A stretch of DNA of 16,268 bases from Planctomycetaceae bacterium (GTDB lineage: Bacteria > Planctomycetota > Planctomycetia > Pirellulales > Thermoguttaceae): the NCBI GenBank assembly GCA_031287585.1, contig JAITST010000520.1:1-16268 (forward strand), given 5' to 3'. The notes beneath the pieces are model-generated. The model was not told where the DNA came from, did no database searches, and was given only the letters and a program-made list of their open reading frames with translations. Positions within the stretch are counted from its first letter, which is position 1. The number at the start of each line of letters is the position of its first letter. Positions 1-7,041 of the stretch are shown here, piece after piece. A program made the translations under genes and the position numbers.

Positions 1-94
1 TTTCGTCTGACGATTCCGAATTAACGCTTCGTTCCGCATAAAGAAAAACAGAAACAATAGACAACATCACAACCAACAAACGGTAAGCCATCAT
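1..94 (-). CDS. N-terminus of an exported protein (partial, cut by window edge)
   Basis: An open frame runs leftwards from ATG at 94-92 off the edge of the window. Its first 31 codons encode a typical signal peptide: MMAYRLLVV, then a hydrophobic stretch (MLSIVSVFLYA), then a polar segment (ERSVNSESSDE). An AxA-like signal peptidase I site would fall after LYA at residue 20. A second in-frame ATG follows immediately, so the start could be either one. There is no clear Shine-Dalgarno sequence, which is also true of several other genes here. It lies downstream of the DUF1559 gene on the same strand, separated from it by a hairpin. Only the signal peptide is visible, so no function can be given. 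The main doubt is its short length. Confidence 0.45.
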   Translation of the reverse strand, partial: MMAYRLLVVMLSIVSVFLYAERSVNSESSDE

Positions 95-105
95 CAAATT
101 TCTGT

Positions 106-137
106 GAATAAAATACGCTGTCCTGACCGAACAGCGT
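106..137 (-). terminator. Likely intrinsic terminator downstream of the DUF1559 gene
   Basis: A perfect 7-bp stem (ACGCTGT at 115-121 pairing with ACAGCGT at 131-137) has a 9-nt loop. Read on the minus strand it is followed by ATTTTATT. It lies 51 bp beyond the DUF1559 stop codon and before the next minus-strand start, where a terminator is expected. The T tract is interrupted by an A, so strength is uncertain. Confidence 0.5.
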
Positions 138-149
138 AATTGTAATCTG

Positions 150-174
150 CTTTCTTCGCGTCTTCGTGGTGAAA
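150..174. repeat. Dispersed CACGAAG-type intergenic repeat, copy 1
   Basis: The reverse complement of this 25-bp stretch differs at only two positions from the segment at 16205-16229 (TTTCACCACGAAG..CGAAGAAAG). A related, longer and more diverged copy occurs near 9164-9198. All three lie between genes. Such CACGAAG-rich repeats are widespread in environmental bacterial genomes; their origin is not evident from this window. Confidence 0.6.
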
Positions 175-187
175 ACTATACGCAAAC

Positions 188-1315
188 CTAAAACGCAACC
201 GTTTCACCGCCGTCCGGCGAGCCCATCGCTCCCCAGACTCCAAACGGACTCGGACCCGATTTTACCGCCGCCGCGTTTTGGTCGCCGCAGTTGATTGTAT
301 CACTTACAAAACGTACCGCGCCGTCCATCATACCAGCGTTCACGCCGCCCGAATGATTACTGACCGGCGGAAATACTCCCCAACGGCTGTGATGTTGACT
401 ATCATTTGCATAAACACACATTGGCGAGTTTGGCGGTGTCAACGTTGTAAAACCAGCAGAACTCAACCAACCTACTGTCGCAATCAATCCACGCCAATTT
501 CTGCCTGTGTCTTTATACGTGTCAGCAAAATTTGTGCGGCTTGTCATCGTTAATCCGGTCACACATTTCCCCGGTTTACCGTTCGCTGTGCCGTCCCAAA
601 TTCCAGTGAATATAGCGACATTACTTTTAACATTTGTCGAATTAGGAACATCGGGAGTTAAACATTCACTCACTCCAATCGTGTTACTCGAACCGTCCTG
701 ACAACTCGCAAACGTCTTTCCTACAATATCATTAGTTCCGTAATAAAACATTCCACGCTGGCAAACTTTATGGTTTTGTTCCGGCACGAGAACGTAATGT
801 TGCGCCCAGCAACCGTCGCCCAACGAGAATACATAGTTATTGGGTTGCCAACCTTTGGTCGGTGATGATGTTACACCGTTGGACGGACATAAGGCGGAGG
901 GAAACATATCTATCGCTTTCATAGTGTTTGTATCGTGCGGACAACTTAATGTACCATTGCTGTCGGCAATCGCTCCGTCGTATGCCTGTTGCAATTCGAT
1001 GAACGGCATCAATTGGAAAAACGCACTTGCTGAAGCGTTGTATGTAAATTTGCCTTGTACCATGTCGCCGAGTGTTGGAAATCTTTGGCGAGCATCGTGA
1101 AAGTTGTGGCACGACAACGCAAGTTGTTTAACCTTGTTCGTACAAGCCATTCGTCTAGCGGCTTCTCGTGCCGCCTGAACTGCCGGCAGTAACAACGCAA
1201 TCAATACACCGATAATTGCTATTACAACCAACAACTCAACAAGAGTGAACGCACCCGTGACACGTTTGTTACGTAAACTGCGCCCCCCCCCCCATTTTAA
1301 CATTGTAAATCTCAT
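188..1315 (-). CDS. DUF1559 (SBP_bac_10-type) major-pilin-like protein with prepilin N-terminus
   Basis: This is a 375-aa member of the DUF1559 family that is greatly expanded in Planctomycetes. After a short basic leader comes a type IV prepilin/pseudopilin motif (GAFTLVELLVVIAIIGVLIALLLPAVQAAREAARR, residues 21-55) with the conserved Glu five residues after the processing site. The C-terminus carries the family's H-x9-DG motif (HSGGVNAGMMDGAVRFVSD). The protein should be cleaved by a prepilin peptidase and anchored in the cytoplasmic membrane by its N-terminal helix; its cellular role is not established. The start is supported by AAAGGA seven bases upstream of ATG. It follows the small lipoprotein gene after a 104-bp gap and may be co-transcribed with it, as is common for these pairs. 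Oddity: a run of 11 G lies in the leader, just before the prepilin motif. Confidence 0.93.
   Translation of the reverse strand: MRFTMLKWGGGRSLRNKRVTGAFTLVELLVVIAIIGVLIALLLPAVQAAREAARRMACTNKVKQLALSCHNFHDARQRFPTLGDMVQGKFTYNASASAFFQLMPFIELQQAYDGAIADSNGTLSCPHDTNTMKAIDMFPSALCPSNGVTSSPTKGWQPNNYVFSLGDGCWAQHYVLVPEQNHKVCQRGMFYYGTNDIVGKTFASCQDGSSNTIGVSECLTPDVPNSTNVKSNVAIFTGIWDGTANGKPGKCVTGLTMTSRTNFADTYKDTGRNWRGLIATVGWLSSAGFTTLTPPNSPMCVYANDSQHHSRWGVFPPVSNHSGGVNAGMMDGAVRFVSDTINCGDQNAAAVKSGPSPFGVWGAMGSPDGGETVAF
1283..1293. repeat. Homopolymer C11/G11 tract inside the DUF1559 leader
   Basis: Eleven consecutive C on the plus strand read as TGG GGG GGG GGG (Trp-Gly-Gly-Gly) in the DUF1559 gene, at residues 8-11. 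There is no ATG, GTG or TTG in the coding frame between the tract and the prepilin motif. A change in tract length would therefore destroy the protein. Confidence 0.95.
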
Positions 1316-1415
1316 TTAACGTTCCTTTCTAGTCGGATTTTAATATCCGCTGTTAACTATTGTTATCCTTGCGGATGTTGCCGCACCGTGCGGCAACGTT
1401 CCGTGAAACACAAAT

Positions 1416-1922
1416 TTATTTCTCACCCGGCTTTTTTAGTTTCTCTTTTATTTTCTTTCCCAACTCAAACGTTTGGGCGAATTTTGTTCCTTGTACTACC
1501 TCGATTTCCAACGGTGTAGATGCGGCGTTTTCGTATTTTGTATCAACCAGATTGTATGAATTAGTTTCAGGTTGCGGGGCATACATATCATTCGGGTCGG
1601 GAGCGGGACCGCTCAGTTCGTTTTCAATTTTTTGCACTACGACCTTGTACTTACCCGCTGGCGCGCCTACATACTTGCCGTGTGTTTTGAAAACAACTAC
1701 TCCCGACGAGTTAGTAGCACCGCCAACGCCCCAGGGATTTTGGTCAACCGGTTCGAGAAAAACCGTTGCTCCATCACACGGCTGACCGTCCTGAGTGAAC
1801 GTTAAAACAACCGATTGCAGTTTGGGCAAATCATCAGGACGCGGTTCACTACAACCAACAAACGTAAAGCAAAATAACGCGAATAATACGCAATGCACGG
1901 TTTGCCGCAAGGGACTTCTCAT
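1416..1922 (-). CDS. Small lipoprotein with a carboxypeptidase-regulatory-like beta domain
   Basis: From ATG at 1922 the product is 168 aa. It starts with a lipoprotein signal (MRSPLRQ, hydrophobic CVLFALFCFTFV, lipobox FVGC with the lipidated Cys at residue 24). A beta-rich domain (about residues 34-97) follows with the pattern VVLTFTQDGQPCDGATVFLEP...GGATNSSGVVVFKT...APAGKYKVVV, typical of carboxypeptidase-regulatory-like or transthyretin-like domains. An upstream in-frame ATG at 2015 exists, but the intervening residues do not look like a signal peptide. AGAGGA about nine bases before the ATG at 1922 supports the shorter start. In Planctomycetes such small lipoproteins commonly sit next to DUF1559 genes, as here, where it is immediately upstream. 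It is probably envelope-located; the specific role is unknown. The Lys-rich C-terminus is unremarkable. Confidence 0.85.
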   Translation of the reverse strand: MRSPLRQTVHCVLFALFCFTFVGCSEPRPDDLPKLQSVVLTFTQDGQPCDGATVFLEPVDQNPWGVGGATNSSGVVVFKTHGKYVGAPAGKYKVVVQKIENELSGPAPDPNDMYAPQPETNSYNLVDTKYENAASTPLEIEVVQGTKFAQTFELGKKIKEKLKKPGEK

Positions 1923-2040
1923 AATGTTTTTCCTCTGGTATAATGTTGAAGTAGGTGGTATAACAAGCACGGTAGTTGTGCAGGTATGAAGTGATTCATT
2001 TTTCATACACCACATTGTACACTAAACCAAACGAATTGTC

Positions 2041-2081
2041 TTGTACTATTGCGACATTTTTTTGTACTATTACGACATTTT
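2041..2081 (+). promoter_or_regulatory. Putative AraC-type operator: two direct repeats in 21-bp phase
   Basis: Two 20-bp units, TTGTACTATTGCGACATTTT (2041-2060) and its one-mismatch copy at 2062-2081, are spaced exactly 21 bp start to start, i.e. two helical turns. A further TTGTAC occurs at 2015-2020. This is the geometry of AraC-family half-sites. The site lies 38 bp upstream of the AraC-type gene and within the divergent interval to the lipoprotein gene, so it may control either or both. The repeat is seen directly; the binding protein is inferred. Confidence 0.6.
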
Positions 2082-2118
2082 GGAATTTGATACAAGACCT
2101 TTTTAGGAGCAAACCCCA

Positions 2119-2871
2119 ATGTCCACAAACATCAACGCCGAATTTGACTCCGTCCTGTTTCATACTAACGCCTCAACGTTTCTGGAACTTTACGACATAA
2201 TCCCGAACCTCTTTTTCTACGTTAAAGATGTCAGACAACATTTCTTGTGGATGAATACGATGTTGCGTGAGTTGTTAGGTGAAACCGAGCCGACCGGTTT
2301 CTACAACAAGACGGACGCGGACTATTTTACGCCCGACCTCGTATTTTTGTACCAACGCGAGGACAATGAGGTCATAGCAAGCGGTCGTGCAATCATAAAC
2401 CAACCGTGGTTCGTTCCGGCGTGTAATGAAAAACAGAGATGGTTCATATCGAGTAAGTTTCCGTTGCGAGACCGCGGCGGCGACATAGTAGCAATCGCGG
2501 GAATAATGCGGAATCTTGACCACGAGTACAAGTCAGTAAACCCGTTAGGCGAGATGAAAGCCGTACTAGATTACATCTTCACGCATTACAGCGAACGTAT
2601 AACGCTGGAAGATTTGGCACAATTGGTATTCCTCTCGCCGCGTCAATTTGAACGTTATTTCCAAAAATTATTCAAAGTCTCCCCCAGTAACTTCATACTA
2701 AAATTCCGCACGGACATAGCAATGAAACGCCTGATAGAAAGCGAAGACTCAATAACCCAAATAGCAATCGCCTGCGGCTTCTACGACAACAGTTACCTAA
2801 CAAGGCAACTAAAAAAAATGACCGGAATGACACCAATAAAATTTCGGACGGAATACGGGAAAAAGGAATAA
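2119..2871 (+). CDS. AraC-family transcriptional regulator with N-terminal PAS-like sensor
   Basis: The protein has 250 aa. Residues about 20-135 resemble a PAS domain (IIPNLFFYVKDVRQHFLWMN near the start; FPLRDRGGDIVAIAGIMRNL near the end). Residues about 143-247 form an AraC/XylS DNA-binding domain with two helix-turn-helix units. The first spans about 160-183 (ITLEDLAQLVFLSPRQFERYFQKLF) and the second about 212-233 (ITQIAIACGFYDNSYLTRQLKK), followed by the typical MTGMTPIKFR. AGGAG nine bases upstream supports the ATG. It is divergent from the lipoprotein/DUF1559 pair and sits beside glgP. The signal sensed is unknown. A role in carbohydrate control is only suggested by the neighbour. The 21-bp-phased direct repeat just upstream suggests autoregulation. 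Confidence 0.92.
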   Translation: MSTNINAEFDSVLFHTNASTFLELYDIIPNLFFYVKDVRQHFLWMNTMLRELLGETEPTGFYNKTDADYFTPDLVFLYQREDNEVIASGRAIINQPWFVPACNEKQRWFISSKFPLRDRGGDIVAIAGIMRNLDHEYKSVNPLGEMKAVLDYIFTHYSERITLEDLAQLVFLSPRQFERYFQKLFKVSPSNFILKFRTDIAMKRLIESEDSITQIAIACGFYDNSYLTRQLKKMTGMTPIKFRTEYGKKE

Positions 2872-2929
2872 GCGTGAACGGTCGCAAAATTATTTTCGCC
2901 ATTTTCCCGCACACAGAGTTTTCCGCCTA

Positions 2930-2957
2930 TTGACATAACCGCATAAACTGTTACAAT
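2930..2957 (+). promoter_or_regulatory. Sigma-70-type promoter for glgP
   Basis: TTGACA at 2930-2935 and TACAAT at 2952-2957 are separated by 16 bp. Transcription would begin near 2964, leaving a leader of about 110 nt before the glgP start. The leader contains a triple 8-bp repeat. Confidence 0.65.
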
Positions 2958-2974
2958 TGCAGGACGGCGTTTGT

Positions 2975-2998
2975 GTTTTGCAGTTTTGCAGTTTTGCA
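2975..2998 (+). repeat. Three perfect tandem copies of GTTTTGCA
   Basis: GTTTTGCA occurs three times head to tail with no mismatches, inside the presumed 5' leader of glgP and 76 bp before the start codon. It could be slippage-prone or just a minor low-complexity stretch. Confidence 0.8.
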
Positions 2999-3074
2999 AA
3001 TGTCGTATGTCTTGTCTGGACTGCTTTTTGCACTGTTATAACTTACTTAATTACAACCCACAAGGGGAAATTTT

Positions 3075-5339
3075 ATGGCTCCCGAAAACAATCTTTCTGG
3101 TAGAAATGCTGGCAGCGGCTCTGTTCCGTTGACGTTGTCTGAGAAATGTACTAAATTAGCGAACAACCTTTGGTGGACTTGGCACCCGGAGGTTATTGAC
3201 CTGTTTCGGTCGCTCGACCCTAGCCAGTGGCGGCATATCGAAATTGAGAAAGAGCATGAGTTTAGTAAAAAACGCTTTATCAGTCATAACCCAATCGCGT
3301 TGCTGTCGCGAATCCAGCCGGAGGAACTCGAAAGCCGTGTCTCCGACCTCGTACTGAATACACGCATTGACCAGGCATATCGCCGAATGCAGGAATATGT
3401 AAACAATACGCCAGCGTGGGCACAACGTCACGTCGGTGTACTTGGCTCGAAAAAAGTCGCGTATTTCTCGCTTGAATTTGGTGTACACGAAGCGGTGCCG
3501 ATTTACTCCGGCGGTCTCGGTGTGTTGGCTGGCGACCATATCAAAAGTGCGAGTGATTTGGGTGTGCCGCTTGTAGCGATTGGTCTGTTCTACGACCAAG
3601 GTTACTTCACGCAGGAACTCGACATCGACGGCTGGCAAGACCAGAAATATCACAAAACACGTGTCGATTACTTGCCGCTCGAAACGGTAAAGAACACTGC
3701 CGGGTCGAAACTCGTGAAGCGAACGGTCAAAGACGGTGACGCTGATACGTTAGTTGTTTCCATCAAAACACGGAGTAACACAATCCACGCGAAAGTTCGC
3801 AAAATGCAGGTTGGTCGTGTTGAGTTGTACTTGCTTGATACCGACCTCGAAGAAAATTCCGAAGAAGACCGTAGTTTAACGTCGCGGCTCTACGGCGGTG
3901 ATAACCGTACACGTATCCGTCAGGAAATCGTCAGCGGAATCGGCGGCGTGAAGGCGTTGCGTGAAATCGGAATCCACCCCGGTGTTTTCCACCTGAACGA
4001 AGGTCATAACGCATTCGCCGCTCTCGAAGCGGTGCGGCAGATGATGGAAGAGGACGGTAAATCGTTTGATGACGCGGTAGCGGAAGTCGCGCAGCATACC
4101 GTTTTCACAACGCATACGCCGGTTCCCGCTGGTCATGACCGATTCAGTTCTGAACTAATTGAGGAACATTTGGGACAGTTACGTGACGAACTCGGTATCT
4201 CGCATCACCAACTGATGTCGCTCGGACGTGTTGACCCGAACAATAATGATGAACCGTTCTGTATGACGGTACTCGGACTGAAATTGTCCCGCTACGCAAA
4301 CGCGGTCGCGTCGCTTCACGGCTATGTTAGCCGCAAGATGTGGCATTGTCTGTGGCCTGCACGGCAGGAAGACGAGGTGCCGATTGGTCATATAACGAAC
4401 GGTGTTCACGTTCCGAGTTGGATGGCGTGGCAGATGAAGACATTGTTTGAACGAAATTTGCAGTCTGGCTGGTCGGACGAGCAGATGGACGAAGAGGCGT
4501 GGGCTGGCGTTCGTAAGATTGACAAGGGCGAGTTGTGGGAAACGCACAATGCTCTCAAAACGCTGCTCGTATCGTTCGTTCGCCGCCGCTTAAATCGTCA
4601 ATGCCAACGTCGCGGTGAGTCGATGGCGGTTATTGATAAGACGTGGAACGTGCTTGACCCGCAGGTTTTGACAATCGGGTTCGGACGGCGTTTTGCGACG
4701 TACAAACGCGCGACGCTATTGTTGTCCGACATTGACCGGCTTGACAAACTTTGTAACAACCCGGAGAAACCAGTTCAGTTCATCTTCTCAGGCAAGGCGC
4801 ATCCGGCGGACAATCCGGGTAAGGAATTTATCCAGATGGTTGCGAACCTGCGTAACGACCCGCGTTTTGCGAATCGGTTTGTGTTTGTCGAAGATTACGA
4901 CATAAACGTTTGCCGACATATGGTACAAGGAGTTGACGTTTGGTTGAACAATCCGCGTCGTCCACTGGAAGCGTCCGGTACATCAGGTATGAAAGCGGTG
5001 CTGAACGGTGCGTTGAATTTGTCGATTCTCGACGGTTGGTGGGCGGAAGCATACGACGGAACAAACGGGTTTTCAATCGGACACGGAACGCAAAACGTTG
5101 ACGACGCGAAAACGGACGCACGCGATGCCGAGTCGCTATTTGAAACACTTGAAAACGAGGTTATCCCGTGCTTCTATAAAGTTGACGAACACGGATTACC
5201 GGGTGATTGGGTTGAGAAAATGCAGAACTCGATAAGCACTTTGGCGTGGAGATTCAGTGCTAACAGAATGGTATCAGACTACGTAACAGAGGCATACTTA
5301 CCGGCAGCGGGCGGTTGCAGTTGCAGGATGAAGCATTGA
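3075..5339 (+). CDS. glgP: Alpha-glucan (glycogen/maltodextrin) phosphorylase
   Basis: This 754-aa protein phosphorolyses alpha-1,4-glucans to glucose 1-phosphate in the cytoplasm. It belongs to the alpha-glucan phosphorylase branch (TIGR02094-like) that carries an N-terminal DUF3417 region (residues about 20-80, NNLWWTWHPEVIDLFRSLDP). The family signature EFGVHEAVPIYSGGLGVLAGDH follows at about 130-150. Further motifs include HLNEGHNAF, TTHTPVPAGHD and GHITNGVHVPSW. Near the C-terminus, EASGTSGMKAVLNGALNLSILDGWW holds the pyridoxal-phosphate Lys, here Lys640. All motifs appear intact and the length is normal for this branch. AAGGGGAAA lies nine bases before ATG, and a strong promoter lies upstream. 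The gene stands alone; a hairpin-forming repeat lies 62 bp after its stop codon. GTSGM replaces the GTGNM of classical glycogen phosphorylases, as usual in this subfamily. Confidence 0.95.
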   Translation: MAPENNLSGRNAGSGSVPLTLSEKCTKLANNLWWTWHPEVIDLFRSLDPSQWRHIEIEKEHEFSKKRFISHNPIALLSRIQPEELESRVSDLVLNTRIDQAYRRMQEYVNNTPAWAQRHVGVLGSKKVAYFSLEFGVHEAVPIYSGGLGVLAGDHIKSASDLGVPLVAIGLFYDQGYFTQELDIDGWQDQKYHKTRVDYLPLETVKNTAGSKLVKRTVKDGDADTLVVSIKTRSNTIHAKVRKMQVGRVELYLLDTDLEENSEEDRSLTSRLYGGDNRTRIRQEIVSGIGGVKALREIGIHPGVFHLNEGHNAFAALEAVRQMMEEDGKSFDDAVAEVAQHTVFTTHTPVPAGHDRFSSELIEEHLGQLRDELGISHHQLMSLGRVDPNNNDEPFCMTVLGLKLSRYANAVASLHGYVSRKMWHCLWPARQEDEVPIGHITNGVHVPSWMAWQMKTLFERNLQSGWSDEQMDEEAWAGVRKIDKGELWETHNALKTLLVSFVRRRLNRQCQRRGESMAVIDKTWNVLDPQVLTIGFGRRFATYKRATLLLSDIDRLDKLCNNPEKPVQFIFSGKAHPADNPGKEFIQMVANLRNDPRFANRFVFVEDYDINVCRHMVQGVDVWLNNPRRPLEASGTSGMKAVLNGALNLSILDGWWAEAYDGTNGFSIGHGTQNVDDAKTDARDAESLFETLENEVIPCFYKVDEHGLPGDWVEKMQNSISTLAWRFSANRMVSDYVTEAYLPAAGGCSCRMKH

Positions 5340-5401
5340 TAGTTATCGTCACGTGCGGATGCAGACGAATAGACACGACTGTTCAAATGAGCGGTCGTGC
5401 T

Positions 5402-5490
5402 TCGATTTTAGATTGCAGATTTTAGATTTGAGTTAGGAATCTAGGTATTAAAACAAAATCTAAAATCATAAATCTAAAATCTAAAATCGA
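5402..5490. repeat. AT-rich inverted repeat (ATTTTAGATT family), copy A
   Basis: The left arm (5402-5429) is built from ATTTTAGATT units and the right arm (5470-5490) from AAATCTAAAATC units. The right arm's reverse complement matches the left arm apart from a 7-base insert, so the transcript can fold into a long hairpin around a loop of about 40 nt. Related copies lie at 7985-8056 and 16243-16268. Being just past glgP, it may act as a transcription stop, but the dispersed distribution points to a repeat family. Confidence 0.7.
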
Positions 5491-5515
5491 ATGATTCTAC
5501 ACCCCCTCACGTCTC

Positions 5516-5544
5516 TTGAAAAATTTCTGGATATAGGTTACAAT
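5516..5544 (+). promoter_or_regulatory. Sigma-70-type promoter for the zinc-ribbon gene
   Basis: TTGAAA (5516-5521) and TACAAT (5539-5544) are separated by the ideal 17 bp. Transcription would start near 5551, giving a leader of about 58 nt before the next gene. Confidence 0.65.
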
Positions 5545-5608
5545 CTTCGCGTGTGCGTTTTTGTCAAGTTTATGTTGTTGATTTATCAATTGTTTTTTAT
5601 TCAATACT

Positions 5609-5992
5609 ATGCCAACCGAATCTGCCTACGGACACGGACCTTGGGAATATCGTTATGTTTGCAAAAGTTGCGGACACGCTGTACGTGCGCCCAAAAACAA
5701 ATCGCCGTGTAGTCGTTGCGGCGGTGACTTTGGTACAAAAATTTCGTTACGTAAACTCTATCTTGAACCGGAACAGCCGTTGGAGGTTGTTGAAGTTGAG
5801 TATTTAGCGGAAAAATCGTGGATAGATTCGATTCGCGAATTTTTCGGATTTAAGGTTGAGCCGCGTATAGAAATTCGTAAGGAAAAGCGTCACCCGCCCA
5901 GACGTTGGCGTTGGCAGTCGCACGCTGAAGTCGAAGAAGAATCGGGAATTGTTCATCACGAAGAATTTTTGCAAGGTTCGTATGGAGAATGA
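5609..5992 (+). CDS. Small zinc-ribbon protein of unknown function
   Basis: This 127-aa protein begins with a four-Cys zinc ribbon: C18-x2-C21, then 12 residues, then C34-x2-C37 (YVCKSCGHAVRAPKNKSPCSRCGGDF). A middle segment is predicted to be mixed alpha/beta (SLRKLYLEPEQPLEVVEVEYL, then WIDSIREFFGFKV). It is followed by a basic, Arg/Lys/Trp-rich stretch (about residues 88-105) and an acidic tail. The Cys spacing is that of a structural rubredoxin-like or FmdB-like ribbon, and the basic stretch could bind nucleic acid, but I do not recognise the family. The start is the first ATG after a good promoter; no Shine-Dalgarno sequence is evident. It is monocistronic, lying between the glgP-side repeat and a convergent membrane-protein gene. 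Confidence 0.8.
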   Translation: MPTESAYGHGPWEYRYVCKSCGHAVRAPKNKSPCSRCGGDFGTKISLRKLYLEPEQPLEVVEVEYLAEKSWIDSIREFFGFKVEPRIEIRKEKRHPPRRWRWQSHAEVEEESGIVHHEEFLQGSYGE

Positions 5993-6124
5993 ACGTAGAG
6001 ACCGAAATAGTATTTGCAGCGGCATGGATTAAAGTATAACGTTTTCTTCGCTATTCATTTGTATCAACGGGGTGACATAATGTAATCACTGGAAAAATGT
6101 TGATGACATACTTCGTTGCCAACA

Positions 6125-6958
6125 TCAGACGAATATAGCGATGTCAAAAAACACGAAAAGTAAAGCCATTATGAGTAGCGAATAAACAACAAAATTGGCA
6201 ACAAGCGACATAATGAAACTCTCATTGCGGCAGGAAAAATGGTAGAGCGACAGCCGATACCCTGTCAAACCTATCAAAATCAGCGGCACCAATGTACTAC
6301 ACGGTAACCACTCAACAGCAAAAACATTAAAAAGGAATAAGTAAATTGGAGTTAAATGTGTCAATAAACCTGAAAAAGCGAGCAATACCGCTATGCCTAC
6401 TTCCACTTTGAAAGAAGCCCGCGTGATAAAAGAGAAAAAATAAACTCCGCCCGACAGACCAACAAGTAATATGAGGCATATAACGAACAACATCCATCCA
6501 AAATCAGATAACGTGTATGAATGCAGTTGTAGTATTGTGCTGTCAAGTATTACAAAAAGTAAAATTGGAAAAGATGATAGGAGAACACACAGATTGATTA
6601 CAATTCCAGTAGCCAAATATCCGTGAACCTGAGTTCGGGGTGATAATGGAACCGCAGAAAAAAGTTCGTCGTTAGCATCCGTAAAATTTATAGTAGGAGC
6701 AAGAACAGACATTATGGTTCCGCAAAAAAACCACAAAAAACATAAAAAGTCAGTTCCGCCCCAAATTTTTCCGTCCATTTCGTATTCGTTTGGGTCAACA
6801 ACAAGGGAGATTATAATTGAAACGATTGCCGATAGTAACCCGATTATAAAAATAACATAGAACGGCAAACGCCGATTCCATCGCCGCAGGTCGCGTACCA
6901 TAATTGGATTTGCGTTATCCCAATAGGATTCAATAAAAGTTTTAAGGCGGCGAAACAT
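6125..6958 (-). CDS. Seven-TM membrane protein, possibly an ABC-2-type permease
   Basis: This 277-aa integral membrane protein has a basic cytoplasmic N-terminus carrying NPIMVRDLRRWNRR, a variant of the NP-x-x-V-K/R-E/D-L-R start seen in many planctomycete ABC-2-like permeases. Hydrophobic segments follow at about residues 31-54, 68-88, 112-138, 154-178, 186-213, 219-235 and 250-275. No catalytic motif is visible and no ATPase gene is adjacent within the window. It sits 83 bp downstream of the sugar-kinase gene on the same strand and may be its distal operon member, although no functional link is obvious. There is no clear Shine-Dalgarno sequence. The permease assignment is tentative; 'membrane protein' is secure. 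Confidence 0.8.
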   Translation of the reverse strand: MFRRLKTFIESYWDNANPIMVRDLRRWNRRLPFYVIFIIGLLSAIVSIIISLVVDPNEYEMDGKIWGGTDFLCFLWFFCGTIMSVLAPTINFTDANDELFSAVPLSPRTQVHGYLATGIVINLCVLLSSFPILLFVILDSTILQLHSYTLSDFGWMLFVICLILLVGLSGGVYFFSFITRASFKVEVGIAVLLAFSGLLTHLTPIYLFLFNVFAVEWLPCSTLVPLILIGLTGYRLSLYHFSCRNESFIMSLVANFVVYSLLIMALLFVFFDIAIFV

Positions 6959-7041
6959 AGATATTTATTGATATTAGTTTGTTTGGAAACTACAAAATCA
7001 CATCGCGGTACCGTTTGGTTCAACGCCCCCGCGAACGTTCC

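Noticed and set aside
2885..2903. CGCAAAATTATTTTCGCC as a terminator after the AraC gene
   Set aside because: The palindrome is weak and AT-rich, with mismatches at the GC ends.
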